Assembly: GCF_001401155.1 (NCBI RefSeq)
Contig: NZ_LJRO01000428.1
Span: 1-41,783, forward strand
Direction of reading: 5' to 3'
Source of the DNA: Pseudomonas tremae
GTDB lineage: Bacteria; Pseudomonadota; Gammaproteobacteria; Pseudomonadales; Pseudomonadaceae
DNA: 41,783 nucleotides
The notes under the pieces are model-generated. The model was not told the origin of the DNA. It ran no database searches and worked only from the letters and a program-made list of their open reading frames with translations. Position 1 is the stretch's first letter. Every line of letters starts with the position of its first letter. The translations under genes and the position numbers were made by a program. Shown here piece by piece: positions 25,570-32,275 of this stretch.

Positions 25570-25582
25570 TATCAACAGGTTG
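25570..25582 (+). promoter_or_regulatory. Candidate IHF site at the hrpL promoter
   Basis: TATCAACAGGTTG matches the IHF consensus WATCAANNNNTTR at every defined base. It lies in A/T-rich DNA just upstream of the sigma-54 -24 element, where bending would bring HrpRS bound upstream onto the polymerase. Confidence 0.6.
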
Positions 25583-25597
25583 CGTTTTATTTTTTGC

Positions 25598-25613
25598 TGG
25601 CACGGTTATCGCT
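25598..25613 (+). promoter_or_regulatory. Sigma-54 promoter of hrpL
   Basis: TGGCACGGTTATCGCT holds GG and GC separated by ten bases, with the TGGCACG of the -24 consensus intact. The predicted start, about 12 bases after the GC, leaves a leader of roughly 26 bases before the hrpL ATG. No hrp box is present here, consistent with control by HrpRS. Confidence 0.92.
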
Positions 25614-25648
25614 ATAGGGCTTACACACCACCATTAAAGGGTAAGCCC

Positions 25649-26212
25649 ATGTTTCAGAAACTCGTGATTCTTGACGCAACCCAGTCACGCCAGCCACGCC
25701 AGTCATCTTCGCCGACCGGCATTCGCCAGCTTTCCGCAGATCAGGTTCAAATGCTCAGGGCGTTCATCCAGAAGCGTGTCATGAACCCCGATGATGTCGA
25801 TGACATCCTGCAGTGTGTGTTCCTCGAAGCGTTACGCAATGAACACAAGTTTCAGCACGCCAGCAAACCGCAGACGTGGTTGTGTGGCATCGCATTGAAC
25901 CTGATCCGCAATCATTTCCGCAAAATGTACCGTCAGCCTTATCAGGAAAGCTGGGAAGACGAAGTTCATTCCGAGCTGGAGTGGAATAGCGACATCACGC
26001 ATCAGGTCGACGGGCGCCGGCAGTTGGCACGCGTTATCAAAGCCATTGATTGCCTGCCCTCGAACATGCAGAAGGTTCTGGAAGTGTCGCTGGAAATGGA
26101 CGGCAATTATCAAGAAACAGCCAACAGCCTTGGTGTACCGATTGGTACTGTACGTTCGCGGCTGTCGAGGGCCCGGGTGCAGCTGAAACAGCAAATCGAT
26201 CCATTCGCCTGA
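25649..26212 (+). CDS. hrpL: HrpL, ECF sigma factor of the Hrp regulon
   Basis: A 187-residue ECF sigma factor that recognises hrp boxes. Region 2 is at about 45-95 (VDDILQCVFLEALRNEHKF, TWLCGIALNLIRNHFRKMY) and region 4 at about 130-180 (LPSNMQKVLEVSLEMDGNY, then GVPIGTVRSRLSRARVQL). The longer frame from 25580 would begin upstream of the -24/-12 promoter and so cannot be the start; ATG 25649 has AAAGGGTAAG upstream. Confidence 0.97.
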   Translation: MFQKLVILDATQSRQPRQSSSPTGIRQLSADQVQMLRAFIQKRVMNPDDVDDILQCVFLEALRNEHKFQHASKPQTWLCGIALNLIRNHFRKMYRQPYQESWEDEVHSELEWNSDITHQVDGRRQLARVIKAIDCLPSNMQKVLEVSLEMDGNYQETANSLGVPIGTVRSRLSRARVQLKQQIDPFA

Positions 26213-26236
26213 GCGACGCTTTTTGATGACTTTTCT

Positions 26237-26264
26237 GGAACCAACGCAGTCGCTCAACCACACA
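26237..26264 (+). promoter_or_regulatory. hrp box of hrpK
   Basis: GGAACC (26237-26242), a 15-base spacer, CCACACA (26258-26264). It is 24 bases after the hrpL stop and 34 bases before the hrpK ATG, so HrpL also drives the gene next to its own. Confidence 0.93.
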
Positions 26265-26298
26265 GTTGCCATCCTTCACACCTGGATGGCAACTTATC

Positions 26299-28635
26299 AT
26301 GCGTATTTCCAGCCCCCTCACAAGCGGTATTGTTAATCAACCTGCCCAGAGCGACTTCTCTGGGGATGCGCCTCTTGCCAAGGCTTTACTGACGCCGGCC
26401 GGAGGTGGTCAAGCGGGTGTGCAGTTCGGTCAACCGGCTGCAAATCCGCCAAGCGCCCCCGCTGGAACCGAGCAAGCGGCGTCGTCCATTCTGGGCTTGC
26501 TGCTCAAAGGCGGTAATGCGCCTGTTACAGCTGACCCGCAGGTACAGCCTCAGCCAAGTAGTGATGCTCCCACACAGGCCTCACCCAACGCCCCCTCAAC
26601 ACCTACAGCACCCACAGCACCGGTCGCGCCTGCTGCTGCGCCCGCAAGCACTGATGCATCAGACCCGGCCAATGCACCGAAGGCCGCAGATGCCGCGTTT
26701 CTCGATGATTCTGAATACTCATCGCCCGAGGCACTGAAGCGCTGGGAGCCGATGGTGATGAATCTGCCGCCCGAGCAGCGCTTGCAGGCGGAAAAAGAAC
26801 TCAATCGGCCGATTGCAGCAGCCTGGATGGCCCGTGAAGATGGCCCCAATGCCGCAAAGGCTATGGATTTCATCAACGCCAACCCGGCACTCAAAACCGC
26901 AGTGGACGTCGGCGATAGCGGTGGTCACGCAGATGGCAAGATTACCAACAAAGACCTCAAGTCCTTTGCCAAGTACATGGAAGAGGCCGCTGACGACGCT
27001 GACAAAAGCGTGTCCGACTACATGTCTGCCCACCCTGACGCCGACCCGCAGTCCCTCGAAATGGTCCGCAGCGCGGCCTTGATGCAGGCGAACATGCCGC
27101 TGGCTACTGCGGCTGATCCCAAGAAAGCATTGGGCGCGCAGGATCAGGCTGAAGTAGATGGCAATGTGGGCGCTGGTGACTTGAACGGCCTTGCACAAGG
27201 CAACCCCGGGTTGTCCGGGATCCTCAAGCAGTCCTGTAATACCTGGGCACAGCCTGGCTTTTTGGGGCAGCTCGACGAGGCCGGGCTCAGCGGCAATGAC
27301 AAGGCAAAGCACAGCGCTGATCAACTGTTCGATAAAGATAACGTGGACAGCTGGATCAGGAACCAGGCACCTACCAATGGCGGCCAGTTTGCCAGCATGT
27401 TAAGCGATGCAGCGACTCTTAATTCTGTTGCAGGTATTGATACCAGCAAGCTGGACAAGGATGTCTTCGAACATCCCGAGGCTTACAGCGGCGCTGAGAA
27501 AGCTGCCGTCATGATCAAGTTGCAGCAGGTTCAGCAAAGCGTCATTGCCGGACGCAAATTGCGCGACACCGAAGAAACCGAAAAGGAGTTGACCGAAAAA
27601 ATCTCGCAGCTGCAGGGTGACACAGGCGTACAGGAGTTCCTCAACAACAGTGTTCCCGAGCAGGAGCGCGCGCTGGTAAGCAGCAACCCAGAGCTGCGCA
27701 AGGCAGTGGTCAAACAGGCAAAGCATGTCAACAGTGGCGATGCGTTACGTGACGACATGCGAACCGCAGACAAGGCGGTCAGCGATGATAATCCGAATGC
27801 CGATTACAGTGGGGCCATCGGTGGGCTCTCTGCTCAACTGCAGATGCAGAAAGACTTGTTCCCCGACGCCGATGTGCCCACTCCCGATCAGGTCCTCGGC
27901 AAGCGCCCCGAGTTGCAATCTGCGATTCAGGATTCCTACGTTCGCAACTTCACCGAAGGTGGGTCTCTGAAGCAACTGCTTGGCCGGAAGGATGCCGATG
28001 CGGGGGAGTCGTTGCAGACCGCTGACAATCAAAAAGCGATGTATGACAGCGTATTGTCCAGCGATTTCACCCAAAGCCAGCAAAGCGACTACTTGGACTC
28101 TACCGTTAGCCAACTGCAGGATTCAAAAAGCGGTCGCAAACTGCTCGAAGGCAAGAATGAAGACAATCAGGGACCGTCGATAGTCAGCCAGGTTGCTTCC
28201 GAGATGGGGCCGCGTGCGCTTCAGTCCGTAATGGGGTTCGCCTCGGTCTCCGACATGCTTGCTCAAGGCAACAAGCTCGGCGCAGCTCAGACTATTTACG
28301 ACAGCACCAAAATGGGCGCCGAAGCGGTCAAGGGAGGCATCGACGCAGGTGCGAAGATGATGGGTCGCGAGGCGTCTGCCGGCTTGGGGCGCATGGCTGG
28401 GCAGATTGCCGGCCGCGCGATCGGCATGGTCGCAGGCGAAGCCGCCGGGCTTGCAGCTGGCGCCGCGGTGGGTGCAGCAATTCCTGTCATCGGCTGGGCA
28501 ATCGACGGCGCGATGGCGCTGGGCTTCGGTATCTCGGCAATTGTCGCAGCGGTCAAAAAGCACAAGGAGCAAAAGGCGTTTGACCATAACGTTGATCCGG
28601 TGCTGGACCAGTTCGGGATTTCGAAGGCGCATTGA
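26299..28635 (+). CDS. hrpK: HrpK, putative T3SS translocator
   Basis: A 778-residue secreted protein, MRISSPLTSGIVNQPAQ at the start. An Ala/Pro/Thr-rich low-complexity segment (about 50-135) precedes a long, mostly helical hydrophilic body. Near the C-terminus a Gly/Ala-rich hydrophobic stretch (about 695-755) could enter a membrane, which fits the proposed translocator role of HrpK. A TTG in frame at 26266 would fall at or before the transcript start set by the hrp box, so ATG 26299 is preferred. hrpK marks the border between the hrp cluster and the exchangeable locus. Confidence 0.94.
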   Translation: MRISSPLTSGIVNQPAQSDFSGDAPLAKALLTPAGGGQAGVQFGQPAANPPSAPAGTEQAASSILGLLLKGGNAPVTADPQVQPQPSSDAPTQASPNAPSTPTAPTAPVAPAAAPASTDASDPANAPKAADAAFLDDSEYSSPEALKRWEPMVMNLPPEQRLQAEKELNRPIAAAWMAREDGPNAAKAMDFINANPALKTAVDVGDSGGHADGKITNKDLKSFAKYMEEAADDADKSVSDYMSAHPDADPQSLEMVRSAALMQANMPLATAADPKKALGAQDQAEVDGNVGAGDLNGLAQGNPGLSGILKQSCNTWAQPGFLGQLDEAGLSGNDKAKHSADQLFDKDNVDSWIRNQAPTNGGQFASMLSDAATLNSVAGIDTSKLDKDVFEHPEAYSGAEKAAVMIKLQQVQQSVIAGRKLRDTEETEKELTEKISQLQGDTGVQEFLNNSVPEQERALVSSNPELRKAVVKQAKHVNSGDALRDDMRTADKAVSDDNPNADYSGAIGGLSAQLQMQKDLFPDADVPTPDQVLGKRPELQSAIQDSYVRNFTEGGSLKQLLGRKDADAGESLQTADNQKAMYDSVLSSDFTQSQQSDYLDSTVSQLQDSKSGRKLLEGKNEDNQGPSIVSQVASEMGPRALQSVMGFASVSDMLAQGNKLGAAQTIYDSTKMGAEAVKGGIDAGAKMMGREASAGLGRMAGQIAGRAIGMVAGEAAGLAAGAAVGAAIPVIGWAIDGAMALGFGISAIVAAVKKHKEQKAFDHNVDPVLDQFGISKAH

Positions 28636-28642
28636 TTTTTTG

Positions 28643-28668
28643 AAACGGGTTGGTCGTCAACCCGTTTT
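28643..28668 (+). terminator. Terminator after hrpK
   Basis: AAACGGGTTG (28643-28652) and CAACCCGTTT (28658-28667) form a ten-pair stem with a five-base loop, and the distal arm runs into TTTT. It lies seven bases after the hrpK stop. Confidence 0.85.
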
Positions 28669-28750
28669 ATCAGCGCTATTTGCAGTATCGGCCAAGATTG
28701 CATGGAACTGCGGTGGTCGGATATCACCTCTCGATGATGCCTCTATACCC

Positions 28751-28768
28751 GGACCGCACAAGCGGTCC
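28751..28768. repeat. Hairpin in the leader of the remnant frame
   Basis: GGACCGC ACAA GCGGTCC, a perfect seven-pair stem with a four-base loop and no T-run. It is 22 bases upstream of the GTG at 28791. It could be a leader structure or an operator. Confidence 0.45.
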
Positions 28769-28790
28769 CCTTACCCTCGGAGATTGAATC

Positions 28791-29042
28791 GTGACCAAGG
28801 GTAACTTGACTACTGGTGCGGTTGTGTCGAAGTTCAACGTTACGACGTTGATCAGCGCTGCAAAGGAAGCTGGACTTCAGGTGATACTTCTGAACACCTC
28901 CAAAACATACAAAACCTCAAATGCCATCGGTAATACGCGCGATAACGACAACAGCACCGACAAATACGATGGACGAGTCTGCCGACATAGAGCTGATCGT
29001 CAACAAGCACCTGGCACCCGAGCTGGCGTTGGTCGTGCGTGA
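28791..29042 (+). CDS. Short hypothetical frame, perhaps a broken phage-type gene
   Basis: An 83-codon frame begins with GTG 28791 after a good GGAG site. The N-terminal 45 residues (TKGNLTTGAVVSKFNVTTLI, then SAAKEAGLQVILLN) look protein-like, while the end turns into Arg-rich sequence with the appearance of out-of-frame reading. It overlaps a second frame at 28921-29175 whose second half looks real. A frameshift or a junction between two pieces around 28970 is possible. I do not recognise the family. Confidence 0.35.
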   Translation: MTKGNLTTGAVVSKFNVTTLISAAKEAGLQVILLNTSKTYKTSNAIGNTRDNDNSTDKYDGRVCRHRADRQQAPGTRAGVGRA

Positions 29043-29175
29043 GCATTACTGCAACAGCGACAGTTTCCTACATCAAAAAATCACCCACTGCGGTTGCAGT
29101 CGGCAGACCTACTATGACCGGCTGCATCAAGCACACCTGAGCATTCAAGGGCTGCTGTGGTGTAAGGCTGCTTGA
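28921..29175 (+). pseudogene. Phage antiterminator-like remnant
   Basis: An 84-codon frame whose residues 17-84 (MDESADIELIVNKHLAPELA, then REHYCNSDS and CGCSRQTYYDRLHQAHLSIQ) recall the C-terminal helix-turn-helix of Q-like antitermination regulators of Pseudomonas phages (from memory). ATG 28921 has no ribosome site, and the first 16 residues look unrelated, so this may be the tail of a disrupted gene. It supports a phage origin for this end of the exchangeable locus. Confidence 0.4.
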
Positions 29176-29207
29176 GGGCTCTCGCCATTTCCCGCTTGTC
29201 CTACCTC

Positions 29208-29235
29208 GTCCCACTGCCTATATACGTGGTGGGAC
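29208..29235. repeat. Inverted repeat upstream of the methyltransferase gene
   Basis: GTCCCAC (29208-29214) and GTGGGAC (29229-29235) around a 14-base AT-rich centre. It lies about 100 bases upstream of the methyltransferase gene and could be an operator. Confidence 0.35.
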
Positions 29236-29332
29236 GGTTTGCCCCTGCAAGTCCAGCTAAGGCTCTCGCTTCGTGCACAAAGCGCAGCGAGCCTAGCACC
29301 TGTTTATATATACAGTAAAGGTCTTGCTTTCT

Positions 29333-30127
29333 ATGTCCACACCCATCATCCCTTGGATGGGCGGCAAACGCCGCCTGGCCGACCGTCTTATCCCGCTTTT
29401 CCCACCCCACGAATGCTACGTCGAAGTGTTCGCTGGCGGTGCGGCCCTCTACTTCATGCGTCCCCAGGCTGCCCCCGTCGAGGTCTTGAACGACATCAAC
29501 GGTGATCTGGTGACACTGTATCGCGTAGTCCAAAACCACCTTGAAGAATTCGTCCGTCAATTCAAATGGGCACTCAGCTCGCGCCAGGTATTTGAGTGGC
29601 AGAAGATGACCCGCCCCGAAACCCTCACCGACATCCAGCGCGCTGCCCGGTTCTTCTACTTGCAGCACCACGCCTTCGCAGGGAAGGTGAGCGGGCAGAC
29701 GTTTGGGACCGCAACGACAGGACCTGCCATCAACCTGCTGCGGATTGAGGAAAACCTCTCTGCCGCCTGGCAGCGTTTGTCCGGTACGTATGTGGAGAAT
29801 CTGCCGTGGCTCGAATGTGCCGAGCGCTATGACCGGCCTCACACATTCCATTACATGGATCCGCCGTACTGGCAGACGGCTGGGTATGGTGTGGATTTTC
29901 CGTTTGAGAACTACGAGCGCATGGCGGAGTTCATGCGGCGGTGCAAAGGGAAGGTGATGGTGAGCATCAACGATCACCCTGATATACGGCGGGTGTTTGA
30001 AGGCTTCCATTTTGAAACGGTCGATATTCGCTACAGCACGGCAAACCAGAGAAAGGGCAAGGCTGATGTCAGTGGTGAGCTGGATATCATGAATTGGGAA
30101 CCTGTGGCGCTGGGCAGGTTGTTCTGA
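29333..30127 (+). CDS. Orphan D12-class DNA adenine methyltransferase
   Basis: A 264-residue DNA N6-adenine methyltransferase of the Dam/D12 class, common in phages. PWMGGKRRLADRLIP (7-21) is the S-adenosylmethionine-binding motif X, VEVFAGGAAL (30-39) is motif I, and YMDPPYW (about 174-180) holds the catalytic DPPY. No restriction endonuclease gene is nearby, so it is an orphan, probably protecting or marking phage or island DNA. ATG 29333 has AAAGG upstream; an in-frame TTG at 29324 is less likely. Its stop is followed about 80 bases later by the transglycosylase-like gene. The exact target sequence cannot be told from sequence alone. Confidence 0.9.
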   Translation: MSTPIIPWMGGKRRLADRLIPLFPPHECYVEVFAGGAALYFMRPQAAPVEVLNDINGDLVTLYRVVQNHLEEFVRQFKWALSSRQVFEWQKMTRPETLTDIQRAARFFYLQHHAFAGKVSGQTFGTATTGPAINLLRIEENLSAAWQRLSGTYVENLPWLECAERYDRPHTFHYMDPPYWQTAGYGVDFPFENYERMAEFMRRCKGKVMVSINDHPDIRRVFEGFHFETVDIRYSTANQRKGKADVSGELDIMNWEPVALGRLF

Positions 30128-30205
30128 GGTTTGTCCGTAGCTGGGCCAATAGTGGCTGCACTTCCGGCAAAGGTTAATGTTAGAGTATGGTTTTGTAAGC
30201 AGGTC

Positions 30206-30862
30206 ATGGATGAACATATGGACGAATTTTGCACGCCAGAGTCAAACAATAGTCCCACTTGGACCCTGCTTGATCTAGTCATTTGGGAAGCATGGCCCGA
30301 GCAATTGGGCGGTGGCACCGCTTATTCACGACGATTCAAAGATGCTTGGGTAGTTCATAATAAATCATATATCAAGGCGGCAGCAGCTAAGTACTCACTC
30401 CCTATTGAGCTGTTGGCTGGAGTTTGTTGGATTGAGGTTGGCGGCGACCCCAATTTTGTGGACAGGATTGGCTTCGAAGTCAGAGCTCTTGAGCGCTTGG
30501 GTAATCTCTCAAGTCCGATAACTAACCCCCCAGCCAAAACCAGTTTTGGTTGGGTCAGCATCCAGCTTCGCACAGCAGCTGTTACTTTAGGGATGAATCC
30601 CGATGAGATGGATATCAGTCAGCTTCGGAGTTTGGCTAACTGTATTGAAACTGATATCTATAATATTGATATTGCGGCAAAGCACCTGCGTATGCTTGCT
30701 GATTATGATCATTTTTCTTCCATCGGAATGGAGGAGGTACGAATTATCGGCGCTCGGTATAATTGGGGTACAAGTCGGTCTTTAGATGAGATTAAAAAAG
30801 ATCTGAGTTACGGTAACTTCATCGTCAATTCTTGGGCCCACCTCAAACAGCTTACGATGTGA
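30206..30862 (+). CDS. Lytic transglycosylase-like protein, candidate T6SS cargo effector
   Basis: A 218-residue protein with the three signatures of SLT/GH23 lytic transglycosylases: WIEVGGDPNFVD (catalytic Glu at about 77), SFGWVSIQL (113-121, the G-x-x-Q-like block) and GARYNWG (182-188, the AYNxG block). It should cleave peptidoglycan. There is no Sec signal peptide or membrane anchor, so it must reach the periplasm another way, for example as T6SS or phage-lysis cargo. The frame is open from a TTG at 30131; ATG 30206 (AGG just upstream) or 30218 is more likely. The stop TGA overlaps the ATG of a small membrane protein by one base, the layout of an effector-immunity or endolysin-holin pair. 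Codons are AT-richer than in the hrp genes. Confidence 0.75.
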   Translation: MDEHMDEFCTPESNNSPTWTLLDLVIWEAWPEQLGGGTAYSRRFKDAWVVHNKSYIKAAAAKYSLPIELLAGVCWIEVGGDPNFVDRIGFEVRALERLGNLSSPITNPPAKTSFGWVSIQLRTAAVTLGMNPDEMDISQLRSLANCIETDIYNIDIAAKHLRMLADYDHFSSIGMEEVRIIGARYNWGTSRSLDEIKKDLSYGNFIVNSWAHLKQLTM

Positions 30863-31203
30863 TGAATATGAAAGTGAAAATGAAAATGAAAATGAAAAGC
30901 GTATTGCTGCGAATTTTTTTGTACAGTATTTATTTTTTCTGTCTGCTAATGTATGTGCTCTTTCAGGGTTTTGAATATGATTGGATGGATCCTAGTATGC
31001 TCGCGTCCCCACCCGGTCTCACGCCATCACCTGATAATTTATCCTTGCCGATTCAAGATGAGTCTAATGACAGAGCGGTTCTTCGGGGTTTGGTCGTAAC
31101 TATAGCTATCGTTGTGCAGATGGCTATTTGCTTTTCGCTTTCTCGAAAAGAAGCAATAATTACTGTCATTCTATTTGGTGTCACTTTGCTACTGTTCAGA
31201 TAA
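30862..31203 (+). CDS. Small three-helix membrane protein, candidate immunity protein
   Basis: A 113-residue protein I do not recognise. It has a basic repeat-like N-terminus of Met-Lys pairs, membrane helices at about 14-35, 75-94 and 97-112, and a hydrophilic acidic loop at 36-72. By the positive-inside rule the loop faces the periplasm. It is coupled to the transglycosylase-like gene by a TGATG overlap, so a cognate immunity protein acting at the periplasmic face is the best guess; a holin or spanin-like lysis partner is the alternative. A second ATG at 30868 is also usable. A clear terminator follows. Confidence 0.65.
   Translation: MNMKVKMKMKMKSVLLRIFLYSIYFFCLLMYVLFQGFEYDWMDPSMLASPPGLTPSPDNLSLPIQDESNDRAVLRGLVVTIAIVVQMAICFSLSRKEAIITVILFGVTLLLFR
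30868..30897 (+). repeat. Hexanucleotide tandem repeat at a gene start
   Basis: Five consecutive copies of RTGAAA (ATGAAA, GTGAAA, then three ATGAAA) encode Met-Lys, Val-Lys and three Met-Lys. Slippage would add or remove two residues or a start codon without breaking the frame. Confidence 0.8.
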
Positions 31204-31209
31204 GTCTGG

Positions 31210-31240
31210 AGCCCGCCCTGTCGTTGGGCGGGCTTCAGTT
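31210..31240. terminator. Terminator between the membrane protein gene and hcp
   Basis: AGCCCGCCC (31210-31218) and GGGCGGGCT (31226-31234) form a nine-pair GC-rich stem with a seven-base loop, then TCAGTTTCT. It separates two convergent units. Confidence 0.85.
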
Positions 31241-31275
31241 TCTAAAGAATACCGCTGAGCTGATAGTGTTATTGA

Positions 31276-31770
31276 TTAAGCAAAAGGCTTATTTGCTGTC
31301 CTATCCCACCCCCCTGAGACGATACCAGCATTTCCTCCGTCAGCACGCTGCTGCTGAGAATATTCAAATTTTATACGTCCGTAGTTGAGTGTGATCATTT
31401 CCACTGGTAAGCCGGCATGTTCTGCGCCATTACCGCTAACGGTTGATATCAAAACTTCTTCAAGAACGATATCTAAATATTTGAATTTCTCAGTGCTTGC
31501 GCGGTGTACGCGTATAGTTACCTTGTTGATGTGCGAACCACGGCAGCAAAGCTCAAATAGTTTTGGTGTCGCTCTGTCTATATATTTGCTTACTCTAAAA
31601 TCGCCCAGAGTCACGCCCCCTGCAGTCGCGCCCCCGCTAGATGAGGCAGTATTACTGATCGACTGAACCGCGTCGTAATGGTAGGACAACAGCTCTACCC
31701 AGCCTTTGTGGGCGTCGTCCAGAGACTCGCCTTCTACACCGTCCACCTGCATAAATGCGTCAAAAGACAT
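31276..31770 (-). CDS. hcp: Hcp family T6SS tube/effector-carrier protein, orphan copy
   Basis: A 164-residue Hcp1-type protein: MSFDAFMQVDGVEGESLDD at the start, VTLGDFRVSKYIDRATPKLF in the middle, and the family tail VEMITLNYGRIKFEYSQQ. Hcp hexamers form the tube of the T6SS and carry small effectors in their lumen. No other T6SS gene is visible here, so this is an orphan copy depending on machinery elsewhere. The frame is open from 31788, but AGGA before ATG 31770 and the family N-terminus set the start. It converges on the transglycosylase and membrane protein pair. Length is slightly below the usual 170 or so. Confidence 0.92.
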   Translation of the reverse strand: MSFDAFMQVDGVEGESLDDAHKGWVELLSYHYDAVQSISNTASSSGGATAGGVTLGDFRVSKYIDRATPKLFELCCRGSHINKVTIRVHRASTEKFKYLDIVLEEVLISTVSGNGAEHAGLPVEMITLNYGRIKFEYSQQQRADGGNAGIVSGGWDRTANKPFA

Positions 31771-32073
31771 ATCAGCTTCCTGCTTCAAAAAATTGAGAGT
31801 TTAGCCTGGCTTGCGGAGCCCACCGATTGCCAGCATGGTTTACATGCAGCGTGCTGCCGAAACACTAGGCGATGAGATCGGGAAGGGCGGCCTCTGATCG
31901 AGGCGCGGAGCATCACGTTTGCTGGCCAGGAAGCTGCAGATTAATCAGAGGTGTGAACGAACGCTTGGTCGCGCCGTGCATCATGCGTCGGAACTGCGCG
32001 GAACACAGCGCGTTACGCCAATATTACGCCAGACGAAAAAAAAGACCTTGAATTTCAAGGTCTTTTTCAATGG
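31771..32073. other. Intergenic region between hcp and tRNA-Leu
   Basis: About 300 bases. It must hold the hcp promoter on the minus strand, but no hrp box or sigma-54 motif is visible. Short frames across it read into the tRNA gene and are artefacts. No intact integrase and no second copy of the tRNA 3' end is seen. Confidence 0.55.
32039..32067. terminator. Bidirectional terminator downstream of tRNA-Leu
   Basis: AAAGACCTTGAA (32041-32052) and TTCAAGGTCTTT (32054-32065) form a strong stem with A-runs on one side and T-runs on the other, so it works as an intrinsic terminator for the minus-strand tRNA and possibly the other way. Confidence 0.85.
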
Positions 32074-32158
32074 TGGTGCCCCGAGGGAGAATCGAACTCC
32101 CACTTCTTTCGAAAACGGATTTTGAATCCGCCGCGTCTACCAATTCCGCCATCAGGGC
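32074..32158 (-). tRNA. tRNA-Leu (anticodon CAA)
   Basis: 85 bases on the minus strand. The acceptor arm GCCCTGA pairs with TCGGGGC, the anticodon loop is TTCAAAA giving CAA, there is a long variable arm typical of leucine tRNA, and GTTCGATTC is the T-loop. The 3' CCA is encoded. It is the border of the exchangeable effector locus next to queA in P. syringae. Confidence 0.97.
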
Positions 32159-32275
32159 TCAATGGCGGCGAAGTATAAGGATGAGTTTTCCGTTGGTCAA
32201 CAGGGATTTACGCAGGTTTTTTACTAATGCCGTCAAACCGGATAAACTTCCCGGCCCTGCTAAACGAACCCGATC

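Noticed and set aside
26266..26298. TTG start for hrpK at 26266
   Set aside because: It would fall at or before the transcript start set by the hrp box at 26237-26264; ATG 26299 fits better.
31919..32125. Short plus-strand frame, possible integrase tail
   Set aside because: It reads through the terminator and the tRNA gene in antisense; there is no integrase catalytic motif.
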